Assembly (NCBI RefSeq): GCF_026151205.1
Contig: NC_087075.1
Span: 15,637,628 to 15,701,627 of the forward strand
DNA length: 64,000 nt
Source of the DNA: Bolinopsis microptera
Taxonomy: Eukaryota; Ctenophora; Tentaculata; Lobata; Bolinopsidae
Direction of reading: 5' to 3'
In this document: in pieces, positions 48,601 to 50,960 of the stretch
How positions within the stretch are numbered: position 1 is the first letter of the stretch
Layout of the letters: each line of letters begins with the position of its first letter
The notes under the pieces: generated by a model
Seen by the model: the letters and a program-made list of their open reading frames with translations, nothing else
The model's database searches: none
What the model was told of the DNA's origin: nothing
Program-made: the position numbers and the translations under genes

Positions 48601-49766
48601 TAAGTTTACTTACGGAAGGGAAGCAATAATAAAGTAGGTAATTGTAAGTTTACTAACGGAAGGGAAGCAATAATAAAGTAGGTAATTGTAATTTTACTTA
48701 CGGAAGGGAAGCAATAATAAAGTAGGTAATTGTAATTTTACTTACGGAAGGGAAGCAATAATAAAGTAGGTAGTTGTAAGTTTACTTACGGAAGGGAAGC
48801 AATAATAAAGTAGGTAATTGTAATTTTACTTACGGAAGGGAAGCAATAATAAAGTAGGTAATTGTAAGTTTACTTACGGAAGGGAAGCAATAATAAAGTA
48901 GGTAATTGTAAGTTTACTAACGGAAGGGAAGCAATAATAAAGTAGGTAATTGTAAGTTTACTTACGGAAGGGAAGCAATAATAAAGTAGGTAATTGTAAG
49001 TTTACTTACGGAAGGGAAGCAATAATAAAGTAGGTAATTGTAAGTTTACTTACGGAAGGGAAGCAATAACAAAGTAGGTAATTGTAAGTTTACTTACGGA
49101 AGGGAAGCAATAATAAAGTAGGTAATTGTAAGTTTACTTACGGAAGGGAATGTAACCTGGCTCTCTTCCGGATGACCAGATAAGCAGGCTGGTTTGACAG
49201 GTTCCGGTGCTGCAAGATCGGGTATGGACAATATGGATTGTGGACACTGTGCCGCTGTCCACAGATTGAGTATTTCTTCCTGACCATACCTGTTCTTGGA
49301 GAAAACGGCCACTGGTTTGCTGCGCAACCTAGAAAATATAAGGTTACATTAATACATAATTTACATGACGTGACCTTGTATATTAAACATTTTGAAATGA
49401 ATTGTTGTGATATGTATACTATCAGTACTTCATCATGAGACTAATAAACAGCGAACTACTCCAACATTTGATGTTCCATGATTAGACATGATTTTATTAT
49501 CTGCCTCAAAAACAGTTAACAGTTAACAGTAACTATGATCAAAGGCTGATGATTAGAAACATTCCACAATGTAACTATTTTAATATGATTAAACTATCAT
49601 ACAACCACCAACAATCAGCAATAATAAAGTAGGGAAGCCCTTACCAATCAGCAATAATAAAGTAGGTAAGCCCTTACCAATCAGCAATAATAAAGTAGGT
49701 AAGCCCTTACCAATCAGGTCCGAGAGTCACACTGTTGATATCCTGAGAACTGGTTTCTGTAGTCAT
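11045..49766 (-). CDS. GIGYF: GIGYF-type GYF-domain protein, 23 coding exons, full length
   Basis: Spliced coding sequence on the minus strand, assembled by hand. Coding exons: 49711-49766, 49142-49328, 47752-48055, 47342-47620, 46752-46869, 45782-45986, 43729-43875, 43167-43281, 42440-42544, 37461-37564, 36030-36122, 33410-33508, 32385-32476, 31683-31787, 20561-20723, 15308-15526, 14880-15014, 14584-14724, 14173-14306, 13457-13572, 13052-13158, 11379-11438, 11045-11233. All junctions are GT-AG, phases match, and the total is 3273 nt (1090 aa plus stop), close to the known length of the family. Seen: GPDWLRS N-terminus, YGQEEIL (about Y33, the 4EHP-binding position), RG-rich segment (82-130), GYF domain (about 425-475), SIWG (about 520), charged coiled coil (about 541-770), SLAEIQREEE, PTFISFLRDVESP, SYLGDT, and KRKKMQK...SLLG at the end. 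Known for the family: GIGYF binds 4EHP and, through the GYF domain, PPG-phi ligands such as TNRC6 and TTP, and represses translation in the cytoplasm. Each exon choice rests on splice sites, phase and family similarity, not on transcripts. Confidence 0.93.
11379..11438 (-). CDS. GIGYF: GIGYF exon 22
   Basis: Acceptor AATTTCAG|GAA, donor GCTCAG|GTAGCA, 20 codons: EFIAKRKTANNKGAAPDTAQ. It corresponds to EFAKQFLERRAKQKANQQ, much shortened relative to the vertebrate poly-Gln version. Confidence 0.87.
12767..12943. repeat. 18-bp repeat, about 10 copies (intron 21)
   Basis: Unit CCCCACTGTGCAAGTGTT with GAT/GGT/GTT variants. 18 is divisible by 3 and the unit has no stops, so several spurious frames are open on both strands. 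Confidence 0.95.
13052..13158 (-). CDS. GIGYF: GIGYF exon 21
   Basis: Acceptor AACTCAG|TTCC, donor ATACAG|GTCAGA. PTFISFLRDVESPREVREYV then SYLGDTLSTDKFIQ is the best-conserved C-terminal stretch (VPTFVSFLKEVESPYEV...YLGDT in vertebrates), and identifies the gene by itself. Confidence 0.95.
13457..13572 (-). CDS. GIGYF: GIGYF exon 20
   Basis: Acceptor GCCCACAG|G, donor GACG|GTAACT. LLDMFANSTPKDEFTIWCES matches the family's LLKLFQGVNKAQDGFTQWCE. A 34-bp unit ending in the same CCCACAG acceptor is repeated upstream in intron 19. Confidence 0.93.
13573..13880. repeat. 34/60-bp repeat next to exon 20 acceptor
   Basis: Plus-strand units GGCAACATCCGGTTATAAAC + GGTCACTGACT, some followed by GGTTACCATAGG ATCACCAACAGGGCAG. 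In sense, several units end in GCCCACAG like the exon 20 acceptor, so intron 19 offers extra 3' splice sites. Confidence 0.88.
14100..14600. repeat. Exon 18 donor duplication and related intron 18/19 copies
   Basis: The exon 18 end with donor (sense AGAATCTTAACTAC|GT) occurs at 14584-14600 and again at 14522-14545, joined by a segment with TGGGTTACCTGGAGG and GGTTACTATGGTTAC. A related segment lies at about 14120-14165, next to the exon 19 donor. Confidence 0.85.
14173..14306 (-). CDS. GIGYF: GIGYF exon 19
   Basis: Acceptor TCAACACAG|GCC, donor ACTAA|GTAAGT, 44 codons+2. NNDWNPVAGMLEDDP is followed by Lys/Pro-rich and poly-Gln sequence (seven CAA/CAG codons). It resembles the FWDDAVKEV...NKNKNN linker of the family. 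The poly-Gln run is a likely length polymorphism. Confidence 0.87.
14584..14724 (-). CDS. GIGYF: GIGYF exon 18
   Basis: Acceptor TGTCCTCAG|AGA, donor ACTAC|GTGAGT, 47 codons. ATTWATQKQPSKTRSLAEIQ then REEERRTTQEQ corresponds to GWGNVSKPSGTTKSLLEIQQEEAR in vertebrate GIGYF2. The last 20 or so exon bases and a donor are duplicated at 14522-14554. Confidence 0.92.
14880..15014 (-). CDS. GIGYF: GIGYF exon 17
   Basis: Acceptor TTTCAG|CCTAAA, donor CCCCT|GTAAGA, 45 codons. TTKTWGKPDAVSIPLSQIQQ matches the family's WGQ...TLSLAEIQKLEEE segment. Phase 0 on both sides. Confidence 0.88.
15308..15526 (-). CDS. GIGYF: GIGYF exon 16 (coiled coil end, Trp-rich linker)
   Basis: Acceptor CTCTCTCAG|GCATCA, donor ACATG|GTTAGT, 73 codons. 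ASAIKEARRQADAKAKRDEQ continues the coil; then VWATKVSKSPP and NPWANM resemble the W-G motifs after the coil in the family. The satellite of intron 15 ends about 40 bp upstream of this acceptor. Confidence 0.88.
15569..20474. repeat. 4.9-kb satellite, 25-bp unit, about 195 copies (intron 15)
   Basis: Plus-strand unit GAGGTGCTCAGAGTCACAAG + ATTGA. Variants (GTTCAG, GTGTCAG, AAGATGAG with one T lost, GATAGG) recur in fixed order: the GTGTCAG variant is followed 188-189 bp later by the AAGATGAG variant at about 16043/16231, 17764/17953, 18263/18451 and 19061/19249, showing higher-order repeats. It fills almost all of intron 15; only about 86 bp (donor side) and 43 bp (acceptor side) are left. Confidence 0.97.
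20561..20723 (-). CDS. GIGYF: GIGYF exon 15 (coiled coil)
   Basis: Acceptor TTTTCCAG|A, donor GCCACT|GTGAGT, 1+54 codons: ERHLVKLKEEELRRRDEEE, then an Ala-rich stretch (AAQQAAAEAKALAKAQEEAT). The split Lys codon with exon 14 fits exactly. The 4.9-kb 25-bp satellite starts 86 bp after the donor. Confidence 0.88.
20724..23784. other. Intron 14, 3' part, non-coding
   Basis: No exon or gene recognised. Contains a TAGCCTGTGGTCCCCAGGTA block (about 20909), GC-rich CGCGCGG sequence (21145-21200), and short direct repeats TGTGCTCCTTCACAAATAC (22848-22920) and ATGCTCCCCTTCCTGGAAAT (22952-23125). Confidence 0.5.
23785..24190. repeat. 17-bp GGTAACCATGGTAACAA array, about 23 copies (intron 14)
   Basis: Each unit has the 14-bp palindrome GTAACCATGGTAAC, hence an NcoI-like core and hairpin potential. 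It ends 8 bp before the target duplication of the 24206-27150 element. All three frames on one strand are open as an artefact. Confidence 0.97.
24527..26332 (-). mobile_element. Decayed MULE with AGAGCGG subterminal repeats (copy 2)
   Basis: Inverted arms (24527-24750 and 26040-26332) contain repeated AGGACTCTAGAGCGG steps and the block CAAATCGCCAGGGTAGGACT. The right end reads, inverted, GGCTGTAGGACTGTAAGGCG, like the outer end of the MULE at 2889. The left arm lacks that terminus, so no target duplication can be assigned with confidence (CAAATT occurs beside both ends). It lies within the 24206-27150 complex. Confidence 0.8.
24850..25400 (-). pseudogene. MULE transposase C-terminal remnant (copy 2)
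   Basis: Reads FMTNWVQGVSTARSTKPARF, PPQSWNLVDRTTCNFNKTNN, YAEAFNRNFAAMLGHSYPTI, WTFLQAVYIE, then an in-frame TAG where the other copy has Gln, followed by frame loss. The WN-x-x-x-R-T...TNN-x-x-E/A-x-x-x-R pattern and HPTIW are typical of the C-terminal part of animal MULE transposases. It extends further N-terminally than copy 1. Not functional. Confidence 0.8.
26521..26581. repeat. Perfect 25-bp hairpin, 11-nt loop
   Basis: Arms GATTGATAATGATCTGTGTT + TCGAA and its exact inverse, with loop GAGGCTACCCA. It lies inside the 24206-27150 element. No mismatch in the stem. Confidence 0.95.
27239..28597 (-). CDS. Secreted four-TSP1-repeat protein, nested in GIGYF intron 14
   Basis: An uninterrupted 452-codon gene on the same strand as its host. 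Residues 1-20 (MKHFCASVVLLTLLMLIVTS) are a signal peptide. Residues 21-83 are a Lys- and Cys-rich segment of unknown type. Residues 84-311 are four 57-residue TSP1 repeats (DWSDCSAACGGG ... RSC ... QPC), nearly identical in DNA as well as protein. Residues 312-452 (FCDDHTTVYVDGVQKYTDTN, NSWRCAGVEESGW) look like a galactose-binding-like jelly-roll domain, judged by pattern only. Extracellular, probably an adhesion, matrix or lectin-like protein (inference). The repeats have Ala before the second Cys (CSAAC), so the O-fucose site CxxS/TC is absent. No intron is visible. Possible ATTAAA poly(A) signal at 27164-27169. Confidence 0.85.
   Translation of the reverse strand: MKHFCASVVLLTLLMLIVTSYECPLKNKKLNEKIKQYNKKCLQKGFQSSLGCESSDGKLKKKDSRQCGKLEQVLKKCGHTCTTDGNWSDFGDWSDCSAACGGGSQKRRRSCSDPAPANGGSNCVGDAEETQECNDQPCIIDGKWSDFGDWSDCSAACGGGSQKRRRSCSDPAPANGGSNCVGDAEEKQECNDQPCIIDGKWSDFGDWSDCSAACGGGSQKRTRSCSDPAPANGGSNCVGDAEETQECNDQPCIIDGKWSDFGDWSDCSAACGGGSQKRTRSCSDPAPANGGSNCVGDAEETQECNDQPCEYSLKVFCDDHTTVYVDGVQKYTDTNYEALASLSVPSPTRVIAVKCYNGGGGYGIVAGMKDAEGNDFMVSDNSWRCAGVEESGWEKPDFIEGENWKQPQDRGDGHFMISAGSPWNQINSADRRSIWSSGGGNDQTAYCRKILI
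27665..28348 (-). repeat. Four tandem 171-bp TSP1-coding units
   Basis: Internal tandem repeat of the nested gene. The four units are almost identical at the DNA level; visible changes include CTTGTTTCTC/CTTGTGTCTC and TCGTTCT/TCCTTCT. This points to recent duplication or ongoing conversion. Confidence 0.95.
28614..30558. other. Intron 14, 5' part, with GGTTACTAGG runs
   Basis: Putative upstream region of the nested TSP1 gene; no clear promoter motif seen. CCCTAGTAAC runs at 29356-29425 and their inverse GGTTACTAGGGTTACTAG at 29692-29890 flank about 270 bp. TAACACTATGATATAG recurs about six times between them. Confidence 0.5.
30559..30670. repeat. About 110-bp poly(C) tract with scattered G and A (intron 14)
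   Basis: Nearly pure C on the plus strand, i.e. poly(G) in the sense strand of the GIGYF pre-mRNA. Length is uncertain, because such tracts are often misassembled. Confidence 0.9.
30945..31680. repeat. GGTTACTAG-type arrays with two exon 14 tail copies
   Basis: Runs of GGTTACTAT/GGGCTACTA (30945-31225) and of CCTAGTAAC (31279-31505, 31588-31680). Between them lie two copies of the exon 14 tail at about 31216-31279 and 31507-31578, the second with the GAGAA|GTAAGT donor. Long open frames here are a by-product of the 9-bp period. Confidence 0.92.
31683..31787 (-). CDS. GIGYF: GIGYF exon 14 (coiled coil)
   Basis: Acceptor TTCACCAG|A, donor GAGAA|GTAAGT. It encodes LELERIRQAEKVRHELEQAE then KARYALEQERIKLE. 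Two extra copies of its last 60 or so bases lie in intron 14, at about 31507-31578 (with donor) and 31216-31279 (without), embedded in GTAACCCTA repeat. Confidence 0.88.
32385..32476 (-). CDS. GIGYF: GIGYF exon 13 (coiled coil)
   Basis: Acceptor AATTCCAG|GAGGAA, donor AGAG|GTATTA, 30 codons+2: EEQMRKIREDEILKSKLFEE and on to RQEKE. The intron in front of the acceptor is a (CAATA)n run of about 150 bp in the sense direction. Confidence 0.86.
32491..32643. repeat. (TATTG)n pentanucleotide, about 30 copies (intron 12)
   Basis: Almost perfect TATTG microsatellite with one TATTT unit. In the sense direction it is (CAATA)n directly upstream of the exon 13 acceptor. Confidence 0.97.
32773..33409. 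repeat. Exon 12 donor array (42-bp unit, about 15 copies)
   Basis: Sense unit: ACAACAG|GTACAGGTCTAGCG, then three TAATTAG steps. ACAACAG|GTAC copies the exon 12 end and donor. Variants alternate GTACAGG/GTACATG and CTAGCG/CTGGCG. Confidence 0.93.
33410..33508 (-). CDS. GIGYF: GIGYF exon 12 (coiled coil)
   Basis: Acceptor AATTTCAG|GAGGAG, donor CAACAG|GTACTG, 33 codons: EEIQHLAQLENDKYLLAQRQ and on to EEQQQQ. Phase 0 on both sides. The last 7 exon bases and the donor are repeated about 15 times in intron 12. Confidence 0.88.
33640..35134. repeat. 53-bp array, about 27 copies (intron 11)
   Basis: Unit TATGGTTACTAGCAGCTATT, AGTGAATCAAGGGAAGATTG, TAAGTTGCTTTAA. Variants GGGAAG/GGGTAG and TAAG/TGAG. 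It contains the GGTTACTAG motif found in most other arrays of the window. Confidence 0.95.
35303..35943. repeat. 22-bp array with an E-box in each unit, about 29 copies (intron 11)
   Basis: Unit GGTCACGTGACAGTGAGAAT + TA. GTCACGTGAC is a perfect palindrome around CACGTG; a few units have CACGCG instead. Variants ACAATG/ACAGTG and AATT/AAAT. Confidence 0.95.
36030..36122 (-). CDS. GIGYF: GIGYF exon 11 (coiled coil begins)
   Basis: Acceptor ACCCGCAG, donor AAGAG|GTGAAA, 31 codons: DSEQVRRAEEIKKEIDRAVK and on to KLVKEE. Charged, heptad-like sequence typical of the family's Glu/Arg/Gln coiled coil. A 15-bp array begins about 10 bp upstream of the acceptor and takes the place of a normal pyrimidine tract. 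Confidence 0.86.
36133..36356. repeat. 15-bp repeat, about 15 copies (intron 10)
   Basis: Plus unit GCGTTACACACAGCT with CTG/CCG and ACA/ATA variants, ending about 10 bp from the exon 11 acceptor. Confidence 0.94.
36557..36671. mobile_element. 115-bp palindromic MITE, TA-flanked (intron 10)
   Basis: Inverted ends CCTTACTCGGGAATATTAT / ATAATATTCCCGAGTAAGG with TA on both sides (36555-36556, 36672-36673), as expected for Tc1/mariner-type insertion. The interior has no gene. Confidence 0.75.
37461..37564 (-). CDS. GIGYF: GIGYF exon 10 (SIWG motif)
   Basis: Acceptor CCCCCTCAG|CA, donor AACGTG|GTAAGT. Phase 2-in and 0-out is exactly what exons 9 and 11 require. It encodes AWTTSASGSIWGSTVE, like the family's DTGSIWELQP. 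A truncated Penelope-like element ends about 20 bp upstream of the acceptor, so an open frame running across both is an artefact. Confidence 0.88.
37585..38079 (-). pseudogene. Penelope-like element C-terminus (GIY-YIG), frameshifted, intron 9
   Basis: First part (38079-37732) reads FSANVSTNIGRKFFALIDKH, then a Cys cluster CNCRDASKCPLKGQC and KCIVYH. After a frameshift the second part reads STYIGLTENSFKTRWYNH and ELSKVIWDLKDKK, the GIY-YIG nuclease start and following helix of Penelope-type retroelements. It is broken by the frameshift and cut off about 20 bp before the acceptor of GIGYF exon 10. Confidence 0.82.
38179..39177. mobile_element. 999-bp element with G13/C13 ends and minisatellite interior (intron 9)
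   Basis: Left end is 13 G then TGACATGTCTCCAATGTCTC; the right end is the inverse with exactly 13 C. TATATATA flanks both ends (38171-38178, 39178-39185), an 8-bp target duplication in low-complexity DNA. Inside: GGAGACATT repeats near both ends and a 600-bp purine (GGAGGA)n tract. No coding potential; long frames on either strand are repeat artefacts. Confidence 0.75.
40469..40524. promoter_or_regulatory. Four perfect CRE palindromes TGACGTCA, 16-bp spacing (intron 9)
   Basis: TGACGTCA at 40469, 40485, 40501 and 40517 in a TGGATGACGTCATTAT tandem repeat, followed by CACGTGATCA. CRE is the known CREB/ATF binding site. Regulatory use is only a possibility, since a tandem duplication alone explains the pattern. 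Confidence 0.5.
40585..42490. repeat. Exon 9 / donor array (57-bp unit, about 33 copies)
   Basis: The sense unit is about 47 bp of exon 9 coding sequence (SPPPPQTSQLGHITQSP) ending in CCCCTG|GTAAGTC. 57 bp equals 19 codons, so the frame is kept and stays open from the exon 9 acceptor to about 41.98 kb, where a 2-bp shorter unit breaks it. Several units further on have 1-bp or longer indels. Each unit carries a strong 5' splice site. Confidence 0.95.
42440..42544 (-). CDS. GIGYF: GIGYF exon 9 (3' end lies inside a 57-bp array)
   Basis: Acceptor TTTCCACAG|AG. It encodes EIMIQQCGRIPFQPEDKQ, matching the GDIMKMWGRVPF segment that follows the GYF domain in the family, then SPPPPQTSQLGHITQPP. The end given is the first GTAAGT donor; about 33 near-identical donors follow, and the frame stays open to about 42 kb. 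The true end may therefore vary between transcripts or individuals. Confidence 0.85.
42779..43335. repeat. Exon 8 edge duplications (donor side x4, acceptor side x2)
   Basis: About 40 bp of exon 8's end plus the TTAG|GTAAAT donor occur at the exon itself and again at about 43041-43082, 42921-42962 and 42779-42822, separated by GGTTACTAG repeat. On the other side, ATTTCAG|GGTAACACTCAAGG with about 26 bp of intron is present twice (43265-43290 and 43309-43335). Confidence 0.9.
43167..43281 (-). CDS. GIGYF: GIGYF exon 8 (GYF-domain core)
   Basis: Acceptor ATTTCAG|GGTAAC, 38 codons plus one base, donor TTAG|GTAAAT. It encodes NTQGPFDSVKMFGWFKEGYF, which carries the full GYF signature GPF-x4-M-x2-W-x3-GYF. 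The ligand-binding aromatic positions are present. Both ends of this exon are duplicated in the flanking introns. Confidence 0.96.
43729..43875 (-). CDS. GIGYF: GIGYF exon 7 (start of GYF domain)
   Basis: Acceptor ACCACAG|GTTGGA, 49 codons, donor CAAAG|GTACGT. It is Pro/Gln-rich (FIPPPQPQLPPQPQQ), then DEMWFYLDPK, the W-x-Y start of the GYF fold. A stretch LITIVT is encoded by an AACCATAGTAAC copy of the repeat motif that fills the neighbouring introns. The acceptor and about 50 bases of this exon are copied about 11 times in intron 6. Confidence 0.93.
43876..45010. repeat. Exon 7 acceptor array (about 100-bp unit, about 11 copies)
   Basis: Each unit, read in sense, has GGTTACTAG-family spacer, then ACCACAG|GTTGGAGGTGAG and about 40 further bases copied from the start of exon 7 (through GGACCAGGTTTTAT and a CCACCACCACAACC stretch). 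Every unit therefore carries a complete 3' splice site and coding start. Spacer length varies between units. Confidence 0.92.
45782..45986 (-). CDS. GIGYF: GIGYF exon 6
   Basis: Acceptor AACCTCAG, donor AATCAA|GTATGT, 1+68 codons, ending in phase 0. It is Ser/Thr/Pro-rich (SPLDMPQLFNRDTISPQ, then a Ser run) and ends in FPSLAEIGKSINNQ, just before the GYF-domain exon. It is placed by phase and open frame; similarity to the family is low here, as expected for a linker. Confidence 0.75.
46466..46530. repeat. GGTTACTAT 9-bp repeat, 7 units (intron 5)
   Basis: Short run of GGTTACTAT (one unit GATTACTAT) flanked by CTCTCATCA on both sides. One of the many sites of the GTTAC motif family in this window. 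Confidence 0.85.
46752..46869 (-). CDS. GIGYF: GIGYF exon 5
   Basis: Acceptor TCACCAG, donor CTAA|GTATGT, phases 2-in and 2-out. It encodes a Gly run then MFGSVSSPSVEIPGSLPSQL with two similar IPG(S/P)LPSQLS units. No family motif is visible, so the call rests on splice sites, phase and position. The start could shift by a few Gly codons. Confidence 0.75.
47342..47620 (-). CDS. GIGYF: GIGYF exon 4
   Basis: Acceptor TTCCACAG, 2+92 codons+1, donor CAAG|GTTTGT. The start, DNRETNSWKRTEAFSPP, resembles the NWR...GGWR linker of the family. The rest is low-complexity Ser/Pro-rich, ending FSNFSDSQ. It is placed by phase, open frame and gene order. The donor is weaker than its neighbours. Confidence 0.83.
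47752..48055 (-). CDS. GIGYF: GIGYF exon 3 (RG-rich segment)
   Basis: Acceptor CTTCAG|GATTCC, 101 codons plus one base, donor ATCG|GTGAGA. It encodes DRGRGRPSTRSRGGG followed by RSADSDNWRRRD, matching the RG-rich region and the SESENWR segment of the family, then a Pro-rich tail (PPSYPPYPPKSISP). It is probably disordered; the Arg-Gly runs suggest RNA contact or arginine methylation (inference). Confidence 0.9.
48249..49141. repeat. Exon 2 donor array (44-bp unit, about 20 copies)
   Basis: In the sense direction each unit contains CTTCCCTTCC|GTAAGTAAAC, i.e. the last 9 bases of exon 2 plus its donor, then a spacer with TTACCTACTTTATTATTGCT. Units differ mainly at AAGTTTAC versus AATTTTAC and a few CTTAC/CTAAC changes. 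It fills most of intron 2. Confidence 0.93.
49142..49328 (-). CDS. GIGYF: GIGYF exon 2 (4EHP-binding region)
   Basis: Acceptor TTTTCTAG, 1+62 codons, donor TTCC|GTAAGT, leaving phase 0. The segment KNRYGQEEILNLW aligns with the family's YRYGREEMLALF, the 4EHP (EIF4E2) binding helix of type Y-X4-L-hydrophobic. The first Tyr of the YxY pair is Asn here. The exon end and donor seed a 44-bp array of about 20 copies in intron 2. Confidence 0.92.
49614..49710. repeat. Exon 1 donor array (3 units, about 34 bp)
   Basis: In the sense (minus) direction each unit reads CTGATTG|GTAAGGGCTTACC followed by a spacer. CTGATTG is the end of exon 1 and GTAAGG its donor. The spacer TTACCTACTTTATTATTGCT is identical to part of the exon 2 donor array about 500 bp away. 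Confidence 0.9.
49711..49766 (-). CDS. GIGYF: GIGYF exon 1 (start codon)
   Basis: Start ATG at 49766-49764. It encodes MTTETSSQDINSVTLGPD and the first two bases of a Trp codon, then a GTAAGG donor. The family's animal N-terminus has the pattern TLNFGPEWLR; here TLGPDW continues into LRS in exon 2, which fixes the start. A 5' UTR lies at higher coordinates, with its limit unknown. The donor and the last 7 exon bases are repeated three times downstream (see the 49614-49710 repeat). Confidence 0.88.
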
Positions 49767-49789
49767 ACTTGACTTGGCTTACCTTGTAA

Positions 49790-50569
49790 TACAAAATAAG
49801 TTTATGCAGTTAAATTCGACACTAAATGTAGGAAATAAATCTTTAAATTGTGATAATGAATGAGTCAGGGTAAAAACAAAGTCTAGTCCCAGATATAGAG
49901 TGAAACATTCAGTGAACTCAGTACGATCAAGATATATGAAGCAGCTTAACTTAGTAACAAATATTTTAATAATGATAATGATTTAATCTTTTACAACAAA
50001 AAAAACAATTCAGGACACAAGAATCCGACGGCCACATTCAGATGCAAAACTGTCAGGACTTGATACACTAAGTAACAAGTTTTATCAAAATGTGTATGGA
50101 CTTTCCAGTAAAAAACATTAAAGAAGTTTCACGCATGGCTATTGTGTCAAAATTACACTAGCGTAATCATTCGGAAACCCACCACCTTCTCAGCTGATAA
50201 AATAATATATATGAACGACCTCTTAAAGTTACAATTTATTCGCATTGATCCGTCTGTGTGAATGGGTGTAAATCTGTTAAAAATAAAAGAAACTGAAAAT
50301 TCCCAACAGTATCCCAGTATGGGATTTAAAATAACCCACGAATAAAAGAAATCATTCCGAACAATCTTAATAAAAATGATTTCTTGCCTGCTAAAATTTC
50401 CAATTTCGTACTTAAAGGCTGAGCTTAATCAAAACAAAATAATCACGTTGCTTTTGAGTATCGCTATGGTGACTTTATTTTGTATGGCAATAAATTCTGA
50501 AGAAATCTGTAGTATAATACTCTCTCGTTGCCAACAGGATATTATGTTTAAAGGTATGAGCAGTTGAAC
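49790..50569. other. Upstream flank of GIGYF (5' UTR/promoter region)
   Basis: An AG|GTAAGCC junction at about 49785 may be a 5' UTR splice site, but transcription start and promoter cannot be placed. No other gene seen. Confidence 0.4.
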
Positions 50570-50577
50570 GTCTTATC

Positions 50578-50952
50578 AAGTGGCGTAACGTTAGTGGCTG
50601 AATTAACTTGGCGCCCCCCGGCGGCTCGAAAAAGTCGCCCAAATTTTGTGTGTCCCTAAAAAAAAAATTTAAAAAAAGTCGGGTACCTTTTTTTGGCGCC
50701 CCCTACAGCTTTTTTGCGCCCCTGGAGCAAAAAAAGGACTCCAACAATTTTTTTCACACCGACTGAGCGCTAAATTGGACAGGGGAATACACCAATAAGG
50801 CGTTATTTTCAGTGAGAGGTCATAAAATTCAAGAAAAATTCAAGAAAAAACCTAGGGGCGACTTTTCGTTGAGAAAGGGCGCCTTTTTGGCGCCCCCTGA
50901 GGGTGGCGCCCCCCGGCGTAGCCGGGGTGGCCGGGGCAGCGTTAAGCCACTG
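50578..50952. mobile_element. 375-bp hAT-like MITE, TSD GTCTTATC
   Basis: Left AAGTGGCGTAACG, right (inverted) CAGTGGCTTAACG. Perfect 8-bp target duplication GTCTTATC at 50570-50577 and 50953-50960. The interior has GGCGCCCCC blocks near both ends. The CAGTGGCGTAAC terminus and 8-bp duplication fit the hAT superfamily. It lies 0.8 kb upstream of GIGYF exon 1. Confidence 0.85.
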
Positions 50953-50960
50953 GTCTTATC

